DNA from: Chloroflexota bacterium
GTDB lineage: Bacteria; Chloroflexota; UBA6077; JACCZL01
Reading direction: 5' to 3'
Assembly: GCA_020845495.1 (NCBI GenBank)
Contig: JADLFM010000152.1
Location: 1 to 64,000, forward strand
DNA: 64,000 nt
A program made the position numbers and the translations under genes. Below are positions 25,579 through 35,054 of this stretch, one piece after another (within the stretch, counting starts at the first letter, position 1; each line of letters opens with the position of its first letter). Below the pieces are notes generated by a model. That model was not told the origin of the DNA and ran no database searches. It saw nothing but the letters and a program-made list of their open reading frames with translations.

Positions 25579-26097
25579 TTAGCCGACCTTTTCACGCTCC
25601 CACTCGGGAATGAACTTATGCCAGCTCTGCTGAACCTCGAGATACTGCGCGAAGAGATAATAGCTATTCGCCTTGGGCTCGAAGGGCATCCGGCGGAGCG
25701 GCATGCGCGCCTCTTCCAGGGCCTTCCCGCCCTTGCGATGGTTACAGGACCGGCAGGCGCTGACGAGGTTCTCCCAACTATGCTTACCGCCGCGATGTCG
25801 CGGAATCACGTGGTCGAGCGTCAGGTCGCGAGACTTTACTCCGCAGTATTGACAGGTAAAGTGGTCGCGCAGAAAGATCTCGCGCCGCGTCAGGCGAACG
25901 CGAGGTCGTGGCCGCTTGATCAGGTACACCAGACGGATTACGGACGGTCGCTGGATCGCGCGGGAGGGTGAGCGCATCTCGCCCTGCGCGTGTTCGAGCA
26001 CTTCGGCCTTGCCACCGTCAACGAGCACCAGGGCACGCCGCGCGTTGCACACGTTCAACGGCTCGTAGTTCTGGTTGAGGACCAGGACCGAGCTCAC
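25579..26097 (-). CDS. HNH endonuclease
   Basis: A 172-residue protein of the widespread stand-alone HNH family whose members begin VLVLNQNYEPLNV. The zinc Cys pairs are CQYC and CRSC, and the catalytic core reads LTLDHVIPRHRGGKHSWENLV with the HNH residues. The GTG at 26097 follows GGGAGGGGTCGA and matches the usual N-terminus of the family. These proteins are common in Chloroflexota, Cyanobacteria and Actinobacteria; their physiological role is unsettled. Nothing nearby suggests a mobile element or restriction system. Confidence 0.9.
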   Translation of the reverse strand: MSSVLVLNQNYEPLNVCNARRALVLVDGGKAEVLEHAQGEMRSPSRAIQRPSVIRLVYLIKRPRPRVRLTRREIFLRDHFTCQYCGVKSRDLTLDHVIPRHRGGKHSWENLVSACRSCNHRKGGKALEEARMPLRRMPFEPKANSYYLFAQYLEVQQSWHKFIPEWEREKVG

Positions 26098-26522
26098 TCG
26101 ACCCCTCCCACACACACTACCGGCCCGCCGTCCGTGCCAGGGAGGGCGGGCCGCGTCCATGACCGTCAGGGTGGTACCACAGCGTCCACCGAGCGCATTG
26201 TAGCAGAGGGTCTCGACCAGGGAATAGATCCCGGCGGAACGGCACCAGCGCGCGGTGAGGTAGGCGTCACGAGGCCGGACTTCGCTCCCCGCTGGGCGCC
26301 CTCACCCCCAGCCCCTCTTCCGCGGCTGGGGCGCCCTCACCCCCAGCCCCTCTCCCGCACGCGGGAGAGGGGTGCCAAAGCATCGTTCAATCTGCTTCCA
26401 GGTGTCGAGAGCGAGACTCCGAAACCTGCGTCAGCATGCCGCCTGCTCCCCCACACCCCCTCGCTCTTCTGGGGTAGGTATGGAGTTTTGACTTGAAGGG
26501 ACGACGAACGGGGTGAGGACGG
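26098..26522. other. Repeat-bearing intergenic region
   Basis: Between the HNH and CobU genes no supported gene is present. It carries two CCCTCACCCCC repeat copies at 26296-26372. The remainder shows no feature I can name. Confidence 0.5.
26296..26372. repeat. Two tandem copies of dispersed CCCTCACCCCC repeat with hairpin
   Basis: GCGCCCTCACCCCCAGCCCC occurs at 26296 and again at 26331. The second copy runs into a hairpin (26347-26372) with arms CCCCTCTCCCGC and GCGGGAGAGGGG around two bases. Related copies lie at 19652, 26661 (within cobU, opposite orientation) and more loosely 39450. Such GC-rich palindromic repeats are common in Chloroflexota genomes. Confidence 0.7.
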
Positions 26523-27263
26523 TCAGCCCGAGTCCGGTGGATGGTCTGGGACTCCTGTCTCCGAGTGAGGCGACTCCTCCAGCGGCGTCACGGCCTCGTC
26601 CGGCACACTATCGCCTCCTGCGGATCCTCCTACAACCACTCCGGATGTACCACGTTCTTCGAGCGGGGGTGAGGGGGTGGGGGAAGGCTCGTCCACGTCG
26701 GCGCACGTCGGGCAGCCGGGCTTGAGCCGGAGCGGGATGCCGGCAACGAGCAAGTAGACCACCTCGGCGCGAGCGGCGATCGCCTGATTGGCGCGTCCGA
26801 GCGCGTCTCTGAAGATCCGGCCAAGGGGCGTTGACGGCACGATCCCCAGCCCGACTTCGTTCGTCACGACGACGAGATCGAATCCCCGAGCCTGCTGTAG
26901 CGTCAGGAGCGCCGAGAGCTCGTCGGCGATCGTGGCGTCGAGCACGTGGGCCGTCGCCACCGTCGGCCCAGCTTTACCGATCAGGGCCAGCAGGTGGTTG
27001 GACACCAGGATGCTCAGGTCTTCGAGCAGAACGGCTCCGGTCTGGACTGTATCCAGAGCTGTTGCAATCCGCGTCGTCGCCTCGATGGTTCGCCACTGGG
27101 ACGGACGGCTGCGGCGATGCTCCTCGATCCTGGCCCGCATCTCGTCATCCCCGGCTTCGGCCGTGGCGACGTAGGCGACATCACGCGCATGGGCCAGGAG
27201 GCGTTCCGCGAAGCGGCTCTTTCCGCTCCGCGCCCCCCCGCTGACCAGCACCACCCGGCTCAC
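26523..27263 (-). CDS. cobU: Adenosylcobinamide kinase/guanylyltransferase, C-terminally extended
   Basis: A 246-residue CobU-type bifunctional kinase/guanylyltransferase for assembling the cobalamin nucleotide loop. The N-terminus GGARSGKS (9-16) is the P-loop; VAYVATAEAGDDEM, HRRSRPSQW and TNEVGLGIVP are family signatures. CobU proteins are usually about 180 residues. Here the last 60 are Pro/Ser/Glu-rich, and SPTPSPPLEERG is the translation of the dispersed repeat found at 26296, so the gene's end seems extended through a repeat insertion. The start is the GTG at 27263, 7 bases after the PriA stop. No other cobalamin gene is in the window. Confidence 0.9.
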   Translation of the reverse strand: MSRVVLVSGGARSGKSRFAERLLAHARDVAYVATAEAGDDEMRARIEEHRRSRPSQWRTIEATTRIATALDTVQTGAVLLEDLSILVSNHLLALIGKAGPTVATAHVLDATIADELSALLTLQQARGFDLVVVTNEVGLGIVPSTPLGRIFRDALGRANQAIAARAEVVYLLVAGIPLRLKPGCPTCADVDEPSPTPSPPLEERGTSGVVVGGSAGGDSVPDEAVTPLEESPHSETGVPDHPPDSG

Positions 27264-27270
27264 GCTCGGC

Positions 27271-29496
27271 TCACAGCAGGCTCACCGGGTCCACGTCGAT
27301 GGACCAGCCATGCGCGAGATCGAGGCGATCGAGGAGACGAGCGAAGCGGTCGCCGCGTAGCACGATCTGCCAGCGATCGAGACCTCGCATGCGGCGCATG
27401 AAGCAGGGCGCCGGTCCGAGTATTTGAATGTCGCTGATGGCCTGGTGTGCAATCTCCTCGTCGAGGCGGCCGCGCACCCTCATCGTTTCGCGCAGGCACC
27501 GTTCCTCCTTGCGGGCACTGTAGACCAGCCGGACGAGCCGCCCCAGCGGCGGGTACCCGTGGGCGCGCCGAAAGGCAATCTCCTGCTCGTAGAAGCGGTG
27601 ATAGTCGTGCTGTGCGGCCGCCGCGATGGCGTAGTGCTCGGGAACGTAGGTCTGGACGATCGCCCGGCCGGCCAGCGTCCCACGCCCACCTCGCCCGGCC
27701 ATCTGGGTGAGGAGTTGGAAGATGCGCTCTCCAGCCCGGAAGTCGGGGAGGAACAGCCCGACGTCGGCCAGCACGACGCCGACCAGTGTCACCCGGGGGA
27801 AGTCGAGTGCCTTGGCGATCATCTGCGTCCCGATCAACACGTCTGCCTCGCCGGCCGCGAATGAACGCCACAGTTCTTCGTAGGCGCCGCGCTTCGCGGT
27901 TGCGTCGCGGTCCCAGCGGATCACGCGCGCCGCCGGGAAGGTGTTCCTGAGCTCTTGCTCGACGCGCTGAGTGCCCAATCCGAAGTACCGAATGCGGGTT
28001 CCGCCGCAACCAGGGCAACGCTCGGGAAGCGGTTGGCGACGATTGCAGCGGTGGCAGATCAGACTTTCGCCGGCACGATGGTAGACCAGCGGGATGTCGC
28101 AGCGGCGGCACCCCGCCACGTAGCCGCAATCGCGGCACGAAACGCAGGTCGCGCTGCCCCGCCGATTGAGGAAGAGCAGGGCCTGCTCCCCGTGCCCGAG
28201 GACACTGGCGAGGGCAACGGTCAGCGCCCGGCTAAAGATGCTCGTATGGCCTGCCCGAAGCTCGCTCCGCATGTCGACGATGGCGACGGGTGGCAACGAT
28301 GTGTCGTACGAAGGCGTAGACTCGCCAGGTGAGCCCGTCTCCCCATCGGTCGAACGCGGCATCGCCTGCACGGCGGACAGCGCTACCGTCAGAACGCTCG
28401 ACGTTGCGACGGAGGCACTACTCGCGGTTCCTTCACCTGACCGCGTCGCGGGGGACGAGTCGCGGTCATCATTCGGCCGCATGGGTGACGCTGCCGCCTG
28501 AGTGCCGCTCGGTGCATGTCGATAGCGCGTGGCGAGAGTCAGCAGGGTGTAGCGGCCGCGCTCGGCCCGGTAATACGACTCAACGTCCGGCGTCGCGCTC
28601 CCCAGCACGACCGGCGCTCGCGCAATCTGCCCCCACCAGAGGGCGACCTCGCGGGCGTGGTAGCGCGGGCTCATGTCCTGGCGATAGGCTGGCTCGTGCT
28701 CCTCGTCGAGAATAACGAGTCCCGGCCGCCGGACCGGTGCGAATAACGCCGACCGCGAGCCGAGCACGATGTCGGCCTCACCGCGCCGCACCCGCTCCCA
28801 GGACCGCCGGTGCTCGGACGGCTTCAAGCCGCTGTGGAGCACCGCAATTCTCTCGCCGAAGCGTTCTGCGAAGCGCCGCTCCGTCGCGGGGGTCAGGCCG
28901 ATCTCAGGCACCAGCACGATTGCTTGCCGCCCCCGCGCGAGCGTCTGCGCGACCGCCTCCAGGTAGACGTGGGTCTTCCCGCTGCCGGTCACGCCGTGGA
29001 GCAGGAACGCCTGATGGCGATGCTGCTCGATCGCACGAACGATGCGGCGGGTAGCAGCCTGTTGCGGCAGGGTGAGCGGCGGCCCTGACTGGGGCGGCGG
29101 AAACGTCGGCGGCGTACCGGACGTTGGTGGAAGGGTCGGCGCCTTCAGGTGGCCGGCCTGTGCCGCTTTCGTCAGACGCTGGGTGAGCCCTGGTGGAAGG
29201 AAGAGGGTCAGGCAGGCGTAGAGCGACGCCCGATAGTGGGCCGACATCCAACGCGCCAGCATCAATTGGAGCGGCCCGACGAAGGCGTCCTCGGCAAGCT
29301 TCTCTTCGACCGGCTTCGTCTCGAAGCTCGGCGCCTCACCCACGACGCCCACCACCACACCTGGCAGTAGGCGCTGCTGAAGTGGCACCAGCACCAGATC
29401 GCCGGGTCGAATCGGCATGTCGTCCGGGACGCGGTAGGTCAGGCTCCCGGCTCCGCGCAAGCTGCCCAGATCGAGGGCGACTTCAGCGTGTCGCAC
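27271..29496 (-). CDS. priA: Primosomal protein N' (replication restart helicase)
   Basis: A 741-residue PriA, the DExH helicase that reloads the replisome at stalled forks. It has the N-terminal DNA-binding domain, Walker A GVTGSGKT (168-175), DEEH (264-267), LGSATPD (298-304), and zinc Cys motifs CVSC, CGYVAGCRRC, CHRC and CPGC (451-497). Motif region GTQMIAKALDFP follows, with D where many PriA have G. Between residues about 327 and 402 lies a Ser/Thr/Pro-rich insertion of roughly 70 residues not expected in the family. GTG start at 29496. Upstream of cobU and downstream of gmk on the same strand. Confidence 0.95.
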   Translation of the reverse strand: MRHAEVALDLGSLRGAGSLTYRVPDDMPIRPGDLVLVPLQQRLLPGVVVGVVGEAPSFETKPVEEKLAEDAFVGPLQLMLARWMSAHYRASLYACLTLFLPPGLTQRLTKAAQAGHLKAPTLPPTSGTPPTFPPPQSGPPLTLPQQAATRRIVRAIEQHRHQAFLLHGVTGSGKTHVYLEAVAQTLARGRQAIVLVPEIGLTPATERRFAERFGERIAVLHSGLKPSEHRRSWERVRRGEADIVLGSRSALFAPVRRPGLVILDEEHEPAYRQDMSPRYHAREVALWWGQIARAPVVLGSATPDVESYYRAERGRYTLLTLATRYRHAPSGTQAAASPMRPNDDRDSSPATRSGEGTASSASVATSSVLTVALSAVQAMPRSTDGETGSPGESTPSYDTSLPPVAIVDMRSELRAGHTSIFSRALTVALASVLGHGEQALLFLNRRGSATCVSCRDCGYVAGCRRCDIPLVYHRAGESLICHRCNRRQPLPERCPGCGGTRIRYFGLGTQRVEQELRNTFPAARVIRWDRDATAKRGAYEELWRSFAAGEADVLIGTQMIAKALDFPRVTLVGVVLADVGLFLPDFRAGERIFQLLTQMAGRGGRGTLAGRAIVQTYVPEHYAIAAAAQHDYHRFYEQEIAFRRAHGYPPLGRLVRLVYSARKEERCLRETMRVRGRLDEEIAHQAISDIQILGPAPCFMRRMRGLDRWQIVLRGDRFARLLDRLDLAHGWSIDVDPVSLL

Positions 29497-29624
29497 CGTT
29501 CATGTCCACGCCGCGAAGATCTGGGCTCAGAGCGGCGCGCCCGGATACACCCGCGCAGGAACGGCACTCGTGGCGTCCCGGTAGCGTCGGGCCAGGAGCC
29601 CGACGGCCGTCCGGCCCCTGGCGC

Positions 29625-30296
29625 TCACAACTGCACCTCGCGCCGTCGGATTCGACACCGCTCGGCGGTCACGATCGCCTTGACCTGCTCGACGGTCTCG
29701 TCGATTCGATCGCGGCGATTGACGACCTTGTAGTCGAACTCGTGGATGCGCTTCATCTCACGCTCGGCGGTCGCCATCCGCACTGCCAGTTGCTCCGGCG
29801 TCTCCGAGCCGCGCCCCTGGATGCGCGGCCGCAACTCTTCGAGCGTCTCGGGTGCGAGAAAGATCGAGATGACGTTCGGGAGCATCGCTCGGAGGGTCGC
29901 CGCGCCCTGCACGTCCGGCGTCACCAGCACGTCTTTGCCCGTCCGCAAGCCCTCGCGCAGCCCCACCAGCGGGATGCCGTACCGCTTGCCGTGGACTTCG
30001 GCGTGCTCGACGAACTCGTTCCGCGCGAGCATGTCGTCGAACTCCTGGTCGGTGAGGAAGTAGTAATGTACGCCGTCGACCTCGCTGGTGCGCGCCGCGC
30101 GGGTGGTGGCGGTGACGCAATAGCTCAGGCGAAACCCAGAGTCCTTGAGGCGGCGCGAGATGGTGTCCTTGCCGACACCACTTGGGCCTGAGATGACGAA
30201 GATGAGGCCGTGCGCTTTCGCGGCGCCCGGGCGGTGCAGGCGGGCGTGCTCTCGCCAGCCGCTCGGCGCCTCCTGGTCGTTGGCTATACTCCCCAC
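29625..30296 (-). CDS. gmk: Guanylate kinase
   Basis: A 223-residue GMP kinase that makes GDP from GMP and ATP. The P-loop is SGPSGVGKDT, followed by the GMP-binding region ATTRAARTSEVDGVHYYFLT and VHGKRYGIP. The start is set at the GTG at 30296, which gives a 30-residue extension before the first strand (GLIFVISG); no nearer start codon exists. An upstream reading to 30392 would overlap the divergent gene. It shares a 57-base divergent region with the RqcH gene. Bacterial Gmk is usually about 200 residues. Confidence 0.93.
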   Translation of the reverse strand: MGSIANDQEAPSGWREHARLHRPGAAKAHGLIFVISGPSGVGKDTISRRLKDSGFRLSYCVTATTRAARTSEVDGVHYYFLTDQEFDDMLARNEFVEHAEVHGKRYGIPLVGLREGLRTGKDVLVTPDVQGAATLRAMLPNVISIFLAPETLEELRPRIQGRGSETPEQLAVRMATAEREMKRIHEFDYKVVNRRDRIDETVEQVKAIVTAERCRIRRREVQL

Positions 30297-30353
30297 GATG
30301 CCCCGATTCCAGCCAGGCGGGCTTCGCGATCCCGAGCACAAGGCGGCGGGCCA

Positions 30354-32159
30354 GTGAAGCCCACCCTCAGCTTCGATGCGCTCGCGCTGCACGCCGTCGT
30401 CGACGAGATCCGCGCACGGTTTCTCGACGGGCGCATCCAGCGCGTCTCACTCATCGACGAGTGGACGGTGGCACTGGAGTTGTACGCGCGCGGCGAGCGG
30501 GCGGCGCTCGTCATCTCCACGGATCCTCACGCCGCCCGAGTGTATCTGACGCGTCAGCGTCCTGAGCGAGCGTCGGAGGCGGTGACACCGTTGCTGCTCC
30601 TGCTCCGGAAGTATGTGCGGGATGGCCGGTTGGAACGCCTCGACCAGCCGCCGCTGGAGCGTCTGCTCGAGCTGCGGGTGTCCTCGCGGGACGAAGCGGG
30701 CGAGCACCGCGACGTTGGGCTGATTATAGAAGTGATGGGTCGGCGGAGCAATGTGATCCTCGTCGGTGAGGACGGTACCATCCTCGACGCACTCCGCCGC
30801 GCGAGCCCCGAGAAGAACCCCACTCGCCCGATCCTGCCGCGCCGTCGGTACGAGCCGCCGCCATCGCAGAACCGCCTGAACCCCTTCGCCGCCGACTCCT
30901 GGGAGCACGTCCGAGCGCGCTCGTTCGAGCACCCGGAGGCGCTCCTTGCCGATCTGCTCGGGCGCGAGTTGGCGGGCATCTCGCCGTTACTGGCGCGGGA
31001 GTTGGCGTTCCGTGGCACCGGCGACGTCGGAGCGCGGGCAGGCGCGACCGACTGGCCGGCCGTCCGCGCTGCCGCCACCGAGATGCTGGCTCCAGCACGG
31101 GGCCACGGTCCCTGGTCGCCGTCGATCGCGCGTGAGGACGGCCGTATCGTCGCCTACGCCGCGTATCGGCTTCACCACCTCGAAGCTGGATGCGATGTCG
31201 AGGACGTCTCAACCATGAGCGACGCCATCGAACTCGCCTATGGGGACGGCGAAGCGAGCGCTGAGGGACGCGAGCGCGGCGACGCGGTGGGTGGGATCAC
31301 GCGCCCGCTCCTCGAGGCTATCACCACGCGGCGTGCACTCGTGCAGCGACGGCACGCGGCGCTCCTGCGCTCTCGCGACGCCGCCGGCAACCCCGACGAG
31401 CTTCGCGAGGCCGGCCAGTACATCCTGGCCTCGATCCACCAGATCGCGCCGGGCCAGGACAGCCTGGACATCCCCGGCCGCACGATTCGCCTCGATCCCC
31501 TCCTCACGCCCGCCGACAACGCTCAGCAGTACTTCAAAGAGTACCGCCGCGCCCGTGACGCGTCGCGAAGGGTTCCCGAGCTCCTCGCCCGCGCCGACCA
31601 CGAGTTGGCCCACCTTGACGACATGGAAACGCTCGTCCGCAACGCCGATGACCCCGGCCGGGTCCGCACGCTGCGTTCGGAGCTCCGAGAGTCCGGCGTC
31701 CTGCGCGATCGCGCCCCTCGGCCAGTCAAGGGCCGGCGCGGCCAACACCCCGACGATGGACCTCGCCCGATTACCGTTCCCCTCGGCGATGGCTTCGTGG
31801 CGCTCGTGGGCACGAGTGCACGCGGCAACGAGCGCGTCACCTTCGACCTGGGGACACAGGACGATGTCTGGCTGCACGCCCGCCAGATGCCCGGCTCGCA
31901 CGTGCTCGTTCGCACCGGTGGGCGGGCGGTCCCCAGGCCGCTCCTGGAGCGCGCCGCGCAGATCGCCGCGTACTACAGCCGCGGCCGGACCGACCGCCGA
32001 GTGCCGGTGGACTGGACGCCGCGCAAGTTCGTGCGCCGAATCCGGGGCGGGCCGCCAGGGCTGGTGAGTTACATCAACGAGCAAACCATCGATGCCACAC
32101 CGCGCCCGCCGGAGCAGCAACCAGGCGTGCCTGCCGGCTCGCGGCCTGGCCGCCCCTGA
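30354..32159 (+). CDS. NFACT/RqcH-family ribosome quality control factor
   Basis: A 601-residue protein of the NFACT family (bacterial RqcH, formerly fibronectin-binding protein A-like), which binds stalled large ribosomal subunits and directs Ala-tailing of nascent chains. The N-terminal NFACT-N domain starts SFDALALHAVVDEI. Helical coiled-coil residues lie about 340-450, and the C-terminal NFACT-R domain has DDVWLHARQMPGSHVLVRT and later AAYYSRGRTDRRVPVDWT. GTG start at 30354. Shorter and more divergent than Bacillus RqcH in the linker. The overlapping upstream frame to 30210 would run into gmk and is rejected. Confidence 0.88.
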   Translation: MKPTLSFDALALHAVVDEIRARFLDGRIQRVSLIDEWTVALELYARGERAALVISTDPHAARVYLTRQRPERASEAVTPLLLLLRKYVRDGRLERLDQPPLERLLELRVSSRDEAGEHRDVGLIIEVMGRRSNVILVGEDGTILDALRRASPEKNPTRPILPRRRYEPPPSQNRLNPFAADSWEHVRARSFEHPEALLADLLGRELAGISPLLARELAFRGTGDVGARAGATDWPAVRAAATEMLAPARGHGPWSPSIAREDGRIVAYAAYRLHHLEAGCDVEDVSTMSDAIELAYGDGEASAEGRERGDAVGGITRPLLEAITTRRALVQRRHAALLRSRDAAGNPDELREAGQYILASIHQIAPGQDSLDIPGRTIRLDPLLTPADNAQQYFKEYRRARDASRRVPELLARADHELAHLDDMETLVRNADDPGRVRTLRSELRESGVLRDRAPRPVKGRRGQHPDDGPRPITVPLGDGFVALVGTSARGNERVTFDLGTQDDVWLHARQMPGSHVLVRTGGRAVPRPLLERAAQIAAYYSRGRTDRRVPVDWTPRKFVRRIRGGPPGLVSYINEQTIDATPRPPEQQPGVPAGSRPGRP

Positions 32160-32299
32160 CTGCCGCGACCAGGCTGAAGAGAGTCACGAAGCCCATCGCG
32201 TTCGAGCGCAGGTCTGACCGCGCTGGGCACACGTAGCGCTCAAAGTGTCCGGTACGGGATGATGGCCGGCGCCCCCTCATATGGCAGAATAGGGGCCGC

Positions 32300-34852
32300 A
32301 TGGCCGCCGGCTCCAACGGACACGGACGCAACGGACACGGACGCAATGGGCGTGGCTCGGACACGAGCCGGGGGAATGCTGCGCGCCCACGACGGTCCGA
32401 CGTCTGGCGGTCGGACTTCCAGGTGCTCCAGCAGCGAGCCAAGGCACGCCACCGCCGCGAGCGCCAGCCCAGGGGTGGCGGCGTCCGCGCTGCGCTCGTC
32501 GCGGTCACGGTGCTCGGCCTGGGGCTGCTCTCGATCGTGCTGATCGGGACGCTGGCCGGCATCCAGTTAGCGTCTACATCGTACGCGGCGATCAATCGCG
32601 ACTTGCCGTCGATCAATCAGATCTCGAGCCGTGAAACGTTCAAGACGGCCCAGATCTTCGACCGTAAGGGCCGACTGCTCTGGGAATTCTACGCTCAGGA
32701 CGCCGGCCGCCGAACCGTGGTCCCACTGTCCGAAGTCTCGCAATACTTGATCGACGCGACCCTCGCCGCCGAGGACGCCAACTTTTATTCCAACCCGGGC
32801 ATCGAGCCGCGGGGCATCCTTCGGGCACTCTACCAGAACATTGCCGAACAGGAGGTCGTCTCCGGAGCGAGCACGATCACCCAGCAACTCGTCAAGAACG
32901 TCCTGATTCCCGAAGACGAGCGCTACGCGCAGCGTGGAATCGCCGGCTACCAACGCAAGGTGAAGGAGGCGCTGCTCGCCTATCAGGTCACCCAGAAGCT
33001 CTCGAAGAGCCAGATCCTCAGCCTCTACCTCAACGAGATCCTGTATGGGAATCAGGCGTTCGGCGTCGAAGCGGCGTCCCAGACCTACTTCGCGAAGCAC
33101 GCGCGTGACCTGACCCTCGCCGAAGCGGCCGTGATCGCTGGCCTGCCGCAGTCACCGTCGGTGTACGACCCGTTCCGCAACCCGGTCGCGGCCAAAGCCC
33201 GCCAGACCTACGTGCTCGACCAGATGGTGAAGAACGACTTCATTACCGAGCAGGAGGCGGATGCCGCGCGGCAGGCGGAACTCCCGTACCAGCGCCAGAA
33301 GCCCACCTTCCTCGCGCCCCACTGGGCGATGTACATTCGCTCGCTGATTGAGGAAAAGTACGGCACCAGGGTGCTGTACCAGGGCGGGCTACGGATCTAC
33401 ACCTCGCTCGACTTTGACCTTCAGACCAGGATGGAGGAGGTCGCGGAGTCGAATGCGCCCAACCTCGCCCAGCGCGACGCCGAGAACACCGCGATCGTGG
33501 TGATGAACCCGAAGACCGGCGAGATCCTGGCGATGGTTGGCAGCATGGACTACTACAACGCCGACATCGACGGGCAGGTGAACGTCGCGATCTCCGAGCG
33601 TCAGCCGGGCTCCACGATCAAGCCGATCGTCTACCTCACGACGTTCATGAAGGGCTGGGTGCCGTCTACCACGATCGTCGACGAGAAGATCTCGATTCCG
33701 GACGATCTGGGCCGGGTCTGGGAGCCTGAGAACTACGACAAGCGGTTCCGGGGAACGGTGACGGTTCGGACAGCGCTCGGGAATTCACTCAACATCCCGG
33801 CCGTGAAGGCGATTCAGTTCGCCGAGGTGCCGGCCGTCGCCGACCTCGCGCGCAAGATGGGCATCACTACCTGGAAGGACAATACGCGCCTGGGGCTGGC
33901 GATGGCGCTCGGCGGCGCCGAAGTTCGGCCTCTCGACATCGTGTCGGCGTACACCGTTCTGGCGAACAATGGGCTACGCATCCCGCCGGTCGCGATCACG
34001 CGCATCATCGACGCCGACGGCAATACCGTCGAAGAGTACAAAGTACCCCAGGGCGAGCAGGTGGTGGATCCTCGCTACGCCTACATGATCACCAACATCC
34101 TCTCAGACAACAATGCCCGTCTCATCACCTACGGACCGGACAGTCTGCTCAAGCTCGGTCGGCCGGCGGCGGTGAAGACCGGCACCACTGACAGTTACCG
34201 CGACACCTGGACGATCGGCTACACCCCGAATCTGGCGATTGGCGTCTGGGTCGGCAACTCGGACAACCACCCGATGAAGGAAGTCCTGAGCTCGATGAGC
34301 GCAGGCAAGATCTGGCGGGAGTCGATGGACGCCGCTATCGGGGCGCTCGACCTGCCAGCGGAGGAGTTCGTGCGGCCGGCCGGCCTGCTCGACGTCGAGG
34401 TCTGCGGCGACGCGGCAATGCGTCCCGGCGCCCCAACCTGCTACCCGGAGGTCTTCCCGGTCGAGCGCGCCCCACGCACCCAGCGGGTGTATCTGACCGG
34501 AACTGGCGCACAACAGCCGGCGGCGCCGGCTCCGGTGCAGCCGCCAGGTCCGGCTCAGCAGGAGGAGCGGCCGGCGGCGGAATCGACGCCGGGCGCGGCG
34601 CCCACCAGCCGGCCCGTCCTCGTGCCGAGCGGGCCGCTGATCCCGCCGGCCAATCGCCCGAACGGGCCGCCGCCTCAAGCAACACCCGCTCCCAGAGCGA
34701 CCAGCGCGCCCCGGCCGACTGCCCCCCGCCCGACCGCGCAGCCAGCCAGTCGACCGGCTGCCCCGCAGCCCACCCCCGCTCAGAGCCGACCTCCGCAGCC
34801 GCCCGCTCAGCCGGCCGCCAAACCCCAGGCCAAGCCCCAGAACGGCCGATAA
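32300..34852 (+). CDS. Class A penicillin-binding protein
   Basis: An 850-residue bifunctional peptidoglycan synthase. The basic N-terminal tail has a tandem NGHGR repeat (15-base unit twice at 32315-32344), then a membrane span about 63-90. The glycosyltransferase domain has the catalytic E158 in AAEDANFY, plus GASTITQQLVKN. The transpeptidase domain has S438-T-I-K441, SLN and K626-T-G. Residues after about 730 form a Pro/Ala/Arg-rich extracellular tail. The domain order and length are normal for PBP1 proteins. It probably acts at the cell surface, single-copy in the window. Confidence 0.95.
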   Translation: MAAGSNGHGRNGHGRNGRGSDTSRGNAARPRRSDVWRSDFQVLQQRAKARHRRERQPRGGGVRAALVAVTVLGLGLLSIVLIGTLAGIQLASTSYAAINRDLPSINQISSRETFKTAQIFDRKGRLLWEFYAQDAGRRTVVPLSEVSQYLIDATLAAEDANFYSNPGIEPRGILRALYQNIAEQEVVSGASTITQQLVKNVLIPEDERYAQRGIAGYQRKVKEALLAYQVTQKLSKSQILSLYLNEILYGNQAFGVEAASQTYFAKHARDLTLAEAAVIAGLPQSPSVYDPFRNPVAAKARQTYVLDQMVKNDFITEQEADAARQAELPYQRQKPTFLAPHWAMYIRSLIEEKYGTRVLYQGGLRIYTSLDFDLQTRMEEVAESNAPNLAQRDAENTAIVVMNPKTGEILAMVGSMDYYNADIDGQVNVAISERQPGSTIKPIVYLTTFMKGWVPSTTIVDEKISIPDDLGRVWEPENYDKRFRGTVTVRTALGNSLNIPAVKAIQFAEVPAVADLARKMGITTWKDNTRLGLAMALGGAEVRPLDIVSAYTVLANNGLRIPPVAITRIIDADGNTVEEYKVPQGEQVVDPRYAYMITNILSDNNARLITYGPDSLLKLGRPAAVKTGTTDSYRDTWTIGYTPNLAIGVWVGNSDNHPMKEVLSSMSAGKIWRESMDAAIGALDLPAEEFVRPAGLLDVEVCGDAAMRPGAPTCYPEVFPVERAPRTQRVYLTGTGAQQPAAPAPVQPPGPAQQEERPAAESTPGAAPTSRPVLVPSGPLIPPANRPNGPPPQATPAPRATSAPRPTAPRPTAQPASRPAAPQPTPAQSRPPQPPAQPAAKPQAKPQNGR

Positions 34853-35054
34853 GCGCCAAGCCTCATCGGCTCCCGCCTCCGGAAGTGAGGGATACCCTCT
34901 CTACAACAGCGGGGCACGGAGATGATGGCGGCTCCAGGGGCAAGCGCTTCCTGTCGACGTTTTGCGATGCTGCCCCCTGGCCGTTATGCTTGCGCTACGA
35001 CCGTGCTCGCACGCACGGCCCTGGGGCGTTACTCACCGAAAGGGGACCGAGCAC

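Noticed and set aside
25579..26097. HNH gene as part of a restriction, intron or phage element
   Set aside because: It belongs to the stand-alone chromosomal HNH family and has no methylase, integrase or repeat boundaries nearby.
34853..35054. Possible ilv attenuator or T-box before ilvD
   Set aside because: No run of branched-chain codons with alternative hairpins and no T-box core sequence was seen.
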